From Myripristis murdjan (taxonomy: Eukaryota > Chordata > Actinopteri > Holocentriformes > Holocentridae): DNA of 64,000 nucleotides. Position numbers and translations under genes: made by a program. The stretch lies in NCBI RefSeq assembly GCF_902150065.1, contig NC_043995.1:25800001-25864000 (forward strand). Reading direction: 5' to 3'. A model generated the notes under the pieces. That model was given only the letters and a program-made list of their open reading frames with translations. It ran no database searches and was not told the origin of the DNA. Shown piece after piece: positions 47,751 to 59,020 of the stretch (its first letter is position 1; the number at the start of each line of letters is the position of its first letter).

Positions 47751-48109
47751 GAAACCCTGATTCCACACATATCGAAAATGTAAAATGCATCGGTTCCTTG
47801 CCAGACTCTGGGCGTTTAGAACAGCGAATGTAAAAGCTTCCATGAACCGGATTTTGTTTTAATCTCTAGTGTGTTGTTGCATCAGTAAGTGATGGAGTCG
47901 AAAGTTGCAAAACAAACATGTAGGCTATTTATATGAATATGGCGAGGATTATCCTTTGAGGTAAAAACATTCATTAAAAATGGGGGCTTCACAGTAAAAT
48001 TTATATTTGCTCGTAAAAATCAATAACTTTAACAGACGGTGACAGAGCTGGAAAAAAAGAGATGCGAGGCAGGCAGGTAATGGAAAGACAGGGGACTCAG
48101 GAATTTAAG

Positions 48110-48168
48110 GATAGATGCATGGATGGATGGATGGGTGGTTAGATGGATGGGTGGATAGATGGATGGCA
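48110..48168. repeat. (GGAT)n microsatellite
   Basis: Imperfect GGAT/GGGT tetranucleotide array inside the 46.3-48.5 kb transposon. Confidence 0.8.
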
Positions 48169-48771
48169 GGTAGCTCCAGCAACATTGCAGCAGCCAAGAC
48201 TGGCCTCATCACTGTTCAGAGTGTGTGATGCGGCTGCTCTCGTCGTCCATGTCAAATGTGTAGACTACCACTACGCCTTCGCGCAGCGCATTTTAAAGGC
48301 GAGGACAGGGGCTCATTTGATTGGTTTAAAGTGAATCGGCTGTGTCAAACCCACACCACGCCTTCTCTCCTCCCTTGCGCCGGTAGGAGGAACGGCGCAG
48401 TAGATGCGCCAAGGCGCACGGCGTGCCAAACTTGCAAAATCCACTTGGCCACACCCAGTTGGCGCAGCGCAGCTGCGCTGCGCCCGCGCCTCGCCAGGTC
48501 TGCGAAACTAGAGCCCAATGTGTGTAACGTATAATCCATGATGAAGCTGCGTTTTTTAGTTATTTTTTAAATAAAATACCTCCTTGTCTTGGATTATCCC
48601 ACTTATGTTAACTTAGGCCTTTATGGCTTGTAGCGTCGCTGCCATAAAACATCTGCACAAGAAATTACAGTGGCATTTCAAGGCTACTGAGCCACCCAGG
48701 GGTATTATATCCTGTTTACATTTTAAGGTTTCTGTTAGCCTCCGCTATGACAGGTCATCCAGGTCACTCAC

Positions 48772-50229
48772 AGCCTTTTTTAAAGAACTAGACTCCATAA
48801 TTTTGCCATACATTTGGAACTATAAGAACCACAGGATCTCAAAAGCTCATTTACAAAAGGCCAAATCGAAGGGAGGGCTGGGTCTGCCTATATTTAGACT
48901 TTATTACTGGGCTGCTAACATTAGGGCATTGATGTTCTGGCAGCAGGAGTCTCTAGGCAAATTGGCCCCTGGGGCCCCCTCCTGGCTGAATATGGAGGCC
49001 AACCCGGTAGTCAGATCCTCCTTGTCTGCCTTGCTGTTCTGCAAAATAGAAAAAACTAGCCATTTTGAGGAGTCCAGGTTTTATTGTTAAAAACTCTGTT
49101 AGAATTTTAAACCACGTGAGAAAAGCCTTGGTCTGCCAACCACATCTGTACATACACCTATCTGCTTAAACCATTCCTTTATGCCATCAACATCAGACAG
49201 AGTTTTCCATGCCTGGAGGGAGAGGGGTCTTACTTCTATAAAGCATTTGCATGTGGGTGGAAATTTTGCTTCTTTTGACGAATTGCGAGAGAAATTTGAG
49301 TTACCACACTCGCACCATTTTCGTTACCTGCAAATCAGAAACTATGTTTGGTCCAAAATCCCTGATTTCAAAACTCTCCCGAAGGAGAATGTGTTTTTTG
49401 ATATCTTGAGGAACCCCCTTGACTCCAGGCATCTCATTTCCAGTTTTGTGCGTTTGTTTGATGATTGTAACAGGGCTGCCACTGACGGGGTGAGGGAGGC
49501 TTGGGAGGAAGAGCTAGGCATTGAGCTGTCTGCAACTACATGGGAGAAGTGTTTAGCCATGATACGATCCTGCTCGGTTAACAGCAGACATCAGCTGATC
49601 CAATTCAAAGTTGTCTACCGTCTTCATTAGTGCAAACTCAAACTGCACAAGATCGCTCCTTCTGTCTCACCGCTGTGCGACAGGTGTAAAGTGTCGGAGG
49701 GCACACTGTCTCACACCTTCTGGCTCTGCCCCTTGCAGACTGGACTCTGGGACAAAATATTTGACTGGCTTTCCAAGGCCTATAAGAGACCCTTCCCACC
49801 GGAGGCCGAACTTGCCATCTTTGGCTGCTCACAGACTACAGCAGGCCTACCTGCAGCAATGCGGCAGGCTCTGATGTTGGGGATGATTGTTGCAAAAAGG
49901 CTCATCCTACTGGACTGGAAGTCAACGTCTCTCCCCTGCTTTCCGAGGTGGTTGGCTGATATGGCTTCAGTCATACAAATGGCAAGACTCAGGTTCACAC
50001 GGACTAATTCAATTGGAACGTTTTTGGCTATTTGGGGCCCTTTCCTTGCCTACCTGGATGAGACCAGGACAGTTGACAGATAACTGGTAGCTTTACTGTT
50101 TATTGGTTTATCCATTTATTCATGTACCTGTGTACTTAATTTAGTTTTACATGTCTGAGCCAGGGTATTGTTGTTGTTATTGTTGTGTCTTTTTTTTCCT
50201 TTAATATAAAATACTAAATAAAAAAAAAA
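48772..50229 (+). mobile_element. 5'-truncated L1-type LINE
   Basis: Perfect 12-bp target duplication CAGGTCACTCAC (48760-48771, 50230-50241) and a 3' A tail after atactaaataaa. Coding pieces resemble the end of an L1-clade ORF2: IWNYKNHRISKAHLQKAKSK, GGLGLPIFRLYYWAANIRAL, and a final CxxC segment around LCDRCKVSEGTLSHTFWLCP, where the frame changes. The frame changes near 49090 and 49630, so it is dead. The empty site is seen uninterrupted in the second unit at about 60457. Confidence 0.88.
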
Positions 50230-50404
50230 CAGGTCACTCACTGTTGTTGCCTTGATAGGAGGATTTTGCTCCAATTTTTTCTGCTGTGTTAGAGCTCAGT
50301 AATGGACAGAGGTTAATGGCTGTAATGTTTTTTGTTTTTTTTTTTGTCACCATGTCACCAGTCAGCTACAGAACTGGTTCCTGGTAGCCAACATGGTGAC
50401 AGTC

Positions 50405-50545
50405 TGGATCAGGGGTGTTGAACTGTGTGCCATGGAGGGCCAAGAGGCTGCTTATTTTCACGGAAACCAAAAACTACACCACATGATTTCACTGAATGGT
50501 TCCTCCTCTCTGTTTGAAGGAGAGGTAGTGAGACTTTCTCTTCAG
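50405..50545. repeat. Palindromic MITE-like repeat, truncated
   Basis: Related to 24475-24620 and to the fuller copy at about 60895-61080; contains gtgccatggagggccaagag and catgatttcactgaatggtt. Confidence 0.6.
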
Positions 50546-51337
50546 GTCCCACCAGTGAAAATCATGACCTGAGATAATTTGGAATATGAGAAATGAGTGC
50601 GTTGACATAGCAACAATAAAAAAATATTTTACCACATGCAACAAACTGCATGTAAGCTGCACTGTGCATCATCATCCTTCAGGTGAAGGTTAAGGTTAAT
50701 GTTAAGGTTAGGGCAGAATCAAGCACTACCGTGCTGAATCAAGTGTGCATGTGTGAGTGTGTGCAATAACAAACTGCAGAATATTTTAATTGACCAATCA
50801 GAGAGTATTCAACACAGCTGTGTAATAACCAAAGAACCAGTGACTAATAAGAACAATTGGTGGGTGGATAGTTGCTAAAATCATCACAAAGAGGCAGAAA
50901 ACGGTAAAGGTAAAATAATTTGGTTTACTGGCATAATCCAAAAGTTAAAACCACATTTTTTAATTTGCAATAGCCCATCTGTGCAAATTCATGAAGGTTA
51001 AATAATGGACATGCATGATGGTCATTCCTTGGACGAAAAGTTTCACTGCACCCTTTGTGAGTAATTTCTGATGAAAACATGATAGTATGCTAAAATATAC
51101 TGAATGAAAAACAGGGTTCAGAATGAATTTCTCCGATGGTGTGAAAAATTTCTGACATGATTCTCTAAAAAACATATAAACAGGCTACGCTTCTTCTTTT
51201 CAACCTGATGAAAACATTACAGTATATTAAAGTATACTGAATGGAAAAAGGGTTCAGCATGAATGTTTCCTATGGCATATATGCCATATATATACAATTA
51301 CTTAGAAAAATGCTGGTCTGTGTTTTTAATCTCATTA

Positions 51338-53244
51338 TTAATTATTCCTGAGGTCTGAAATGAGGTATGGCTCCAATTTCTCAAGAATTTTGTAGAAAAT
51401 ATCTTTGCCGCTGGAGCCACAGGCATTCAGGGGCCCTGTGTAGAGCTCTCTCATCCTTGCCTGGCTGGTAGCTTGAGCCATGATGGTGTTGTAACCCTCT
51501 TGTTTGATAATCCCCCTGTCGAGCAGCTCGTCCAGGAGAGGTGGAACCGTGCTCACTCTCTGGATCAGCGCAGTGCGGTGCGTATCCACAAAGTGCTTGT
51601 CTGAGGAAAAAGGGAATAGAAAATAACCAATCGGTGATTCATTTGAATCCATGTAATTACAGTACAACCATCAATTTTACTTTACTTTTACTCAATGAAA
51701 TTCAACCTTCGGATTTTCAAAGCAAAGGGTTTACGTTGAGTGACAGTCATGCAACAGCCAGAGTGACACATAAATGTATTTGATGCCAACATTCACTCTG
51801 AAAGAACAAGCATCACCCCCCCCCCCCCCCCCCCCCCCCCCCAATCAAACTCTTCAGATATACATCTGACAATATTGGAATGAAGTCAGTTGTGGAAATA
51901 TTCACCATGTAGTTTAGATGTGAAACCCTGTGCCAATAGTTACACTGGTCACTATTACGCTTATTCAGTTGTGATCAATGAGAAAATAAGCCAGTGTTAA
52001 TTAGCTCTAGTGCAGTCAGATTCTCAGTTTACCTTTTACTTTCTGCAGATAATTTGAAGCCCCTGATAGAGCGAGGACTGCACACAAGGCATGCCCTTCA
52101 CTTACCTCCTGACATGGTCCGTCCGGCAGATGCTCCGGCCGAGGGTCCCTAGGCTGCAAGACAACAGAGGAAAATTAAAACTCCATCATAAATGGATAAG
52201 CCAACAGTTCTTAGACTCTATACTTGCTTATGTGTCCCCATACAGGAAACATGGCTGACAAAACGGTGGTAAGTACAAGGATACCACACTGCACTAGGCT
52301 CACATCTATGATGAATCTGTGCGTAATTTATCACAGTTACTATCTCTAATCATTACATGTAGTATTCCTAATCCAATGTTGTTACTATTAGTATCAGTAG
52401 TGCTATATTATATTACTATTGATATTAAGGTATACTACTATTGAGGTAGTCTATGTAACAGTTTCTCTCTGTTGTGTCTGTGTATTTATCTATCAGTCAC
52501 ATTTCCTGCTATTAATACACATATTTGTAAGAAAGGGGCTTTTTCATAATATGTCTATCCTGTCGAAATAAAGGTTCACTAACTACTAAGAAAGCAGGAA
52601 AGCACTCACTGCGAGCAGACGCTGAGGATACTGCCCTTGAGTCGGTCTCTGCAAAAAAAAAAAAAAAAAAAGAGAATTTGCTTACAGATTTATTGCTCAG
52701 GGTGTCTTCTATTTAGCATAAATGTTAAGAGCTTTGTGATATTTTACTGTTGCTGTTGTTCACTTGCTAACAAATGTGTCATTAACACCTCAGGATCAGC
52801 AGGTTGCCTTTCATTCAAAAGTTAAAGCAAAGAACATCCTGTGTGTATGTTAAGCAGTAAAAAGAGCCTTTACCCCCCTTTGTATTGGCTATACCCCAGT
52901 TTTCACAACCCAAACATCTCCGTTACGTGCGCAAATATTGATTGTGATATCGATATGATTGATATTCGCTTCGGTTCATGCGGTAACTCACCGAGTCTCT
53001 CCGCCTCTTCGTTGCAGTCGATCTCCCTCAGCAGCTCCAGAGTTATCCGCAGCGCTCCCGGCTCTGTGAAGGTGGACACCAGGACCTGTGCGATGGTGAT
53101 GTAGTCCTGTCCCTCCACGGAGCTCCTCTTGACGCGCGGTTCTCCCCTCCGGTCCAGCAGCGCCGCGCAAAATTTCTTGAACTTTTTCTCCGTCAGATCC
53201 TCCAGCGCGTCTTGGATGGCTGCTTTGATAGTTCTGGGTGGCAT
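51338..53244 (-). CDS. pycard: ASC/PYCARD-type adaptor gene, copy B1 (PYD and CARD)
   Basis: ASC links PYD sensors to caspase-1 through its PYD and CARD. Exons on the minus strand: PYD 52992-53244 (MPPRTIKAAIQDALEDLTEK, later STFTEPGALRITLELL), 39-bp exon 52610-52648 (TDSRAVSSASAR), 48-bp exon 52106-52153, CARD exon 51338-51600 (KHFVDTHRTALIQRV, GPLNACGSSGKDIFY, LEPYLISDLRNN). All introns are phase 1, so the two small exons can be skipped without changing frame. In the 48-bp exon the second codon is TAG, where copy B2 has CAG. The full-length message therefore stops after the PYD unless that exon is skipped, which would give about 185 residues with PYD, linker and CARD. The same exon keeps an ATG (52115) in frame with the CARD. 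Confidence 0.82.
51816..51842. repeat. Poly(C) tract of 27 bases in an intron of copy B1
   Basis: An uninterrupted C run. The corresponding place in copy B2 (about 62371-62405) has ordinary mixed sequence instead. It can form G-quadruplex on the opposite strand, or it may be a sequencing or assembly artefact. Confidence 0.85.
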
Positions 53245-54396
53245 GTGTCCTCAGTCGACCACAAATAAATACACAAAAAATAAACAAAACAGCCGCCCTG
53301 TTTTACTGAAGCGCCTGCAACTTACTTCCCGCCGGGTTGTGACGGAGGAGGAGTAACGCTGGGCCGCTTTAAGTGTCACCGGAAGAATCGCATTCTTCTG
53401 AGATGCAAACGAAAATCCAAAATAAAAGTGTGGTTAGTCTCTTACACAAGTTTAGATGGTTTATATAGCTGCTTTGGTGATTTTGGATGGCTTTTTTCTG
53501 CGGTCAACCTGAAATAAATCGTCCAAACATGTTGCTCTCAAGTCTTCCGACTTTACTTCCGACTTTGGACCTCGGAAGTTGACGCTTATGAACAGTGCAT
53601 TTATGGCTTCATCACGATAAGCATGCGGCTGGAGTTTAAAGTCACTACAGGGCAGGCCTACAGTCAATTCCCCACAAATCCTTATACAAACTATAGGAAA
53701 AGTCTCATAATCCTATAATAAGCCCCATAAGACTGATAACACACAAACCAAGTTGAACACATTCCTATGACAATAATTATAAATGAAAGAAATCCTATAT
53801 TCATTTAATTTGACTAGTTTGTTGTCCACTACTTGACAATGCAAACATCACAAGTAATGAAATAGCTTGTCAGAGTCAGCTCAACTTTACACAGTAAGTA
53901 AAATAATGGTTTAGCAAGTAATAATAAGAATAAAATGAAATGAGAAAGTTAACTCAGGTCTGTAAGTAAATGACTCATTTGGTCAAAGGATGCTAAGCAT
54001 GGCGGTTTGAACTATAGATGAAATGATCAGCATGAGCTGATTCAGACAGCATACAATCAAAAGTTCACCGCCTTTATTCTTCTGAACACATCAGGTTATG
54101 CCCTCATATGCCGCTTCCCAGGGCCGCTCCTGGCCAAATTGGGGCCCTAAGCGGCATTTTATTTGGAGCCCACCCAGGTCAGTGAACTAAACAAGCATGT
54201 GTGTTATGAATTAAATAAATTCAATTCAAATAGCCTTAAACTGATCTTGATTGATAGGCTATAAACTTAAGCTAATATACAACCACCAGCTGGTCAATTT
54301 ACCACTCCTTTTTCACAGAGGTGAATGCATATGCAGACAAATGCATTAACAAGACATTCAAGAAATGGTAAGAGGGCTGCTGGAAAATGTCATCTC
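53245..54396. other. Upstream region of copy B1 and intergenic sequence
   Basis: The first 100-150 bp should hold the 5'UTR and promoter of the PYD-CARD gene. The remainder shows no coding exon. A stretch near 54118-54180 (gggccgctcctggccaaatt) resembles a transposon end but has no partner that I could find. Confidence 0.4.
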
Positions 54397-54504
54397 CAGC
54401 GCACACTCGTCAGTCTCGGCACTGATTGCATTTACTTCTCATAACCTACAATTTCATAACAAAAATAGGTCGGTTAGTTGTTACGTCGCTACGTCGCTCG
54501 CAAT

Positions 54505-55343
54505 CAGAGATGGACAGAGTACTCAACCCCAGTACTTGAGTAAGAGTAAAAATACTACTGGTCAAAATTTACTCTGTTACAAGTAAAAGTAGCTCAGTCC
54601 ACATGTTACTTGAGTAAAAGTAAAAAAGTACTTGCTTTTAAAGGTTCTTAAGTATCCAAGGGTACATGCTTTTAAATTTACTTAAAGTAAAAGTAAGAGT
54701 AAGAGTAAATTTCTTATTTTTCACATCAATGAATTACTGTAATTTTTTCAATTTATAGGACCTTGTAACTCTTGTTTCAGAGAATTAACTCTTTGAAACC
54801 ACCTGCACTAATGTGCTTGCGTGTAGAACCACAATGTTATACAAAGCCTGCAGAAACACCTATAAAAACAAATAAAATAAACAAGATCATAACAGGATCA
54901 TAAGACTGAGACTCGTAGCCAGCGGATTCATCTCTTTCTTCTCCTGCTGCCGCCATTGTCGCGGTCTTGTTTTGAGTTGTTGGGATTCAAAAGAGTGTGG
55001 TTACTTTGGTGTTATCCTTATATGAGTAGGGGATGACATATTTCCGCTTTTATGTAGATCCCAGTGGAGAATGTGTACTGTGATAGGTTTCCCTCTTTGA
55101 TAAACACAGCTTGTGTCCAACAGTATTTTAGAAAAAAAACACAGCCGACCTTAAAGTAATGAGTACTTTTCAGCCTTCCTAGAAATTTACTCGAGTAAGA
55201 GTAAAAATATTTGTCTTGGAAATGTATTCGAGTAAGAGTAATAAGTATCAAAGAAATCTAATACTCAGGTAAAGTACAAATCCTCAGAGACTGTACTTAA
55301 GTACAGTACTCAAGTAAATTTACTCCGTTACTGTCCACCACTG
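54505..55343. mobile_element. hAT-type non-autonomous element in the duplicated DNAJC28 promoter
   Basis: 839 bp, ends CAGAGATGGACAGAGTACTC and (reverse complement) CAGTGGTGGACAGTAACGGA. A perfect 8-bp target duplication CTCGCAAT is present (54497-54504, 55344-55351). Many GAGTAA/TTACTC subterminal repeats. No transposase. It is absent at the original locus (about 39768). Confidence 0.92.
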
Positions 55344-56293
55344 CTCGCAATGGCTGTTGGGTAATGTAGTTCCAGCCCCACGGCCTGTCCTACAAAGGAG
55401 CGAAGAAATCCTGAGCCAAAAGTAAAACCATAAGTGAAGTGGCGCTGCTGTTTTCATCATGAGAGAAGAAGTCTAGGAATGGCTGTGTGTTCATGAATTT
55501 ATTTTAAAGTGTTTGCACGCGTTCCTGCAGCGTCTGGGGGATGAAACACAGGAAACATAATAAAACAAACGTTCATGCACCTTTTTGCCAGTCCGATTAG
55601 ATTATTATGAACATGTCATGCAAAACAACAGGCTGTGCACAGCTGTTGCATTCATTAGAAAAGATGTCCTTAGATCCTCTCTGTATAATCTGGGCAATCA
55701 CTGTGGTAGCCTACAAATAATAGTGTCTGTGCTGGAATTCCATTTAGTGGTTTTACCAGAAAATTACTGTGCAATCGGAAAAAAAACGTCTTACAACCCT
55801 TTGTTGTTTTGGTACCATCTAAATGAAGACGTTTGGATGTGTGACTCAGATTTCTGAAGTATGTCAGCTCTGTTTATCAGAGGCCAAAAAATGAATCATC
55901 CCTGATTGAAACCTTTGTGCTTGTGCTGAGCAAAAGAGCACCCATGAAATACCCATGAAGCAGCCAGAACCTGTCTGGTGGGATTACTCCTGTCACACAC
56001 ACATGCTACCATTTGTAAACTGAAAAGGGGCTTCATATTTTCCTTTAAATGTGGTTTATTCATTTATTCATTCATATTTTTTCATACAGACCCACCAAAA
56101 GTAATATCACAATGTAACAGAAAAAAGTGATAAAATACTTAATCAGCACCTTAGAGTAAATGAAATTTTTTTGGGTAAACTCATGAGGATTAAATAAGGG
56201 ACATGCATGATAGTCATTCCTTGAAAGAAAAATCCCACTGCACCCTTTGTGAATAATTTCTTATGGGAAAATTATAGTATACGTATAAGTATA

Positions 56294-56329
<36 letters not shown>

Positions 56330-56364
56330 GACTCTGGTACTGTGTGTGCGTGTTTTTAATCTGA

Positions 56365-59020
56365 TTATTTGGTACTCTTGAGTTCTAAAATGAGATATGG
56401 CTCCAGTTGATTAAGAATATGGTAGAACGTATCTTTTTCATCGGGGCCGCAAGCATTCAGGGGCCCCGCGTAGAGCTCCTTCATCTTCTCCTGGTTGGTG
56501 CGCTGAGCCATGACCCTGTTGTAGCTCTCCTGGTCGATGACAAACCTGTTGAGCAGCTCGCCCATGACAGGTTCCACCAGGCTCACTTTCTGGATCAGCG
56601 CGTCGCGGTACTTATCCACAAAGTGCCTGTCTGAGGAGAAAGGGAATGGAAAATAACCAATGACATTAATGTAATATCAGTATGATGATTTGTCAATGCA
56701 AAAAAAAAAAAAAAACAATTTTACACATCCATATTTGTGCTTGGTCGATTCAATCCTCTGATTTCCAAAGCAAAGACTGTAAGATGACTCCTCAGGGGTT
56801 CCTTACGGAGCAAAACAGAATGCTTGCCAAAAAATGCAATTCTTACAGAAATCTCCAAATTTCAAACGTTTTTGATATCAAATCAAAGCATGCATTTTGC
56901 TATGATGTTCCTCAAGGTCTTGGTGTCCTTGGTGCACATAGACGAGCTTGTGAGTGGCCATCGCAATCACGTATCATAATGTCCTACTCCTTAAATGTTA
57001 AAGGAAATGCGTAAAGAGACGCCTACCAAAAAAAACAACAAACAAACAAACAAAAAAAAACAATGTTTATTACACATTCATGACGATAATAACCTGACAC
57101 ACAGTGCTGAGCTGCATCTCAAATCAGTCTTTATAGGTTCCCAGCTCTCAGAAGACAAATAGGCTACCACTCCAACTATCTGCTATTGACCTTTTAAGAT
57201 CCCCTGTTTGCTCACTAAAATGGGTCTTTTTTAATCGTGAAAAACTCTTCAGATATACTTCAACATGTCTGTCTTTTTGTCCACAATAAAAATCAAACCA
57301 AGAGAAAAGTTGCGTGTGTGCTGCTGCATTGTCAGATTAGATAATTTGAAGCCACTGATAGAGTGAGAGAGTCATTATCACTCCCAGTTCCTTCACTAAC
57401 CTCCCGACATGGTCCTTATGCACCAGATGCTCCAGCTGCGGGTCCCGGGACTGCAAGACTATGGATGAAAATTAAAATGACATCATAAAAGTTTAGGCCT
57501 AGCTCTTGAGACTCCATGGTTACTTCTGTGTTCCCGTGCTGGAAGTGCAGCCAGCAGCTTCCTTTGTGAATGACAATCTCAAGTACAAGGATACCAAACA
57601 AAACTAAGCGTGGATTTATGATGGAAAACAACATAATCTCAGACAATAGCCTATAAGTGGTGCCTTATCACAGCGGATCACAGTGTCTGCCGGTGGCTCA
57701 GCTGTAAACTCCAAGTGCAAATAAACTGATTTCACTCCAATCTGACTGCTCAAACTTTGATCCCACACCAAACCTTAAGCGATAAAGAAGCATTGAAATA
57801 AGGACTTATTTTTTGTTAAGTGTTCCTGCTTCTTGTGGCTGTTACCTGTTATCATTGCATCTATTGTTACCATTATATTTTTTTAATGTAACATTAATAG
57901 TCATGTTAAGGGTGTTTTTTATTTAAATTAACTATTATCACAACTACAGGTAAGTTATCCGGCTTGTTGACGAGTCTCTGCTTATCGTTATCATTGTAAA
58001 CTTGCTGTTTTCCTGTAAACCAGGTACATTTGCAGAAGAGGGCTTTCGCTTGGTATGTTCCATGCCGGAAGAGATTATGGAGAAAACAGGAAACTCACTC
58101 ACTGTAAAGAGGGACGCTGCCAGGAATTTTGGTCCCCATGAAAAAAAAAAAATATATGTATTTACTTGATGATGGTTTAATAATTTTATATTAGTTTTTA
58201 CCTATTTTTTGGGGCCCCTGTCAGGCAAGGGCCCTTGGAATTGTCCTAACTTTTCCCCCATATATGGCGCCCCTGACTGCAAACACAAGTGTTGTTGAGG
58301 ATACTGCCCCTGGGTCTATGACTGCAACACAAACAGACACAATGCCCAGGAATTTGATTATAAACTTCCGGTACTTTTAGCCTAATCAGGAAGCACTGCA
58401 CTGCTTTTGTTTAAGAAAGTACTATTGACTTGACAGCAAAAGTGTCACTAAGGGCCTTTTGCCTTTTTACACAGGCCAGTCAGTGTGAGAGCTACTGGCA
58501 CAGGTTCAAAAATGAAAGCAACAAATATGCAAATGCAGATTTTTCAACTAAATTTTTTTCCTCCTTCCCTCCGTTCTTTCTTGGTCAGTTAGACAGTTTT
58601 CACAAAGTTACATGGATTCTTCCTATTTTTCTCCATGTTAAAGTGTTTTTTTAGGGAGTTGTTCCTCATCCAACGTGAGGGTCCAAGGACAGCGGATGTT
58701 GTATTTCCTCTAAAGCCCTTTGAGGCAAATTTGAAATTTGTGATTCTGTGCTATATAAATAAATAGAATTGAATTGAATTGAATTGAATAAACAAGGGGG
58801 AGTTATTTGCACAGTTTTAAAAATTAAAGTAAAAATCCTGTTTTCTACCTTCAGTTGTTTTAAACTTTTTTCTATGCCTCTATATAGCCTGTGTTAACAA
58901 ACTGAGCGCCCATGCAAGCAGATTCAGTGATTGATATTCTTCTGATATTAATTATAGCATTGATATGATTGAGATAACTTACCAAGTGACTCTGCCTCTT
59001 GAATGCTGCAGCGAAAATCT
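56365..59020 (-). CDS. ASC-like CARD gene, copy A2 (CARD exon intact, PYD lost)
   Basis: CARD exon 56365-56630 is fully open: [48 protein letters not shown]. The 50-bp upstream exon (57401-57450) again carries ACC-ATG-TCG-GGA-G at its donor, giving a CARD-only frame from 57410. The exon homologous to the 39-bp one is at 58278-58321, followed on the minus strand by a MITE placed on its donor. A PYD-exon remnant with donor starts at 58983. The structure equals copy A1, so loss of the PYD preceded the duplication. The CARD differs from A1 at 21 of about 87 residues. Confidence 0.65.
58109..58275. mobile_element. hAT-type MITE at the splice donor of copy A2
   Basis: Orthologous to the MITE at 42713-42880: same position and same flank (ACTGCAAA on the right, one change on the left). 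It was inserted before the segment duplicated. Confidence 0.85.
58650..58795 (+). mobile_element. Teleost SINE/LINE-type 3' tail, copy in A2
   Basis: Same repeat as at 44468-44605, ending in (GAATT)n; inherited through the segmental duplication. Confidence 0.6.

Larger units (their letters stand above)
46287..48516. mobile_element. DNA transposon with GGGCTCTAGTTTC ends, carrying nested insertions
   Basis: Inverted ends GGGCTCTAGTTTC (46287-46299) and GAAACTAGAGCCC (48504-48516), followed by GGCGCA-rich subterminal repeats at both sides. I found no transposase and no clear target duplication, so the superfamily is unassigned. It contains the hAT element at 46902 and the SINE/LINE tail at 47622. 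It is absent from the second duplicated unit. Confidence 0.75.
50230..52813. repeat. Tandem duplication, segment B copy 1
   Basis: Aligns with about 60455-63543 at a few percent difference. It includes the CARD, 48-bp and 39-bp exons of copy B1. Homology ends near 52813, before the PYD exon. Confidence 0.88.
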
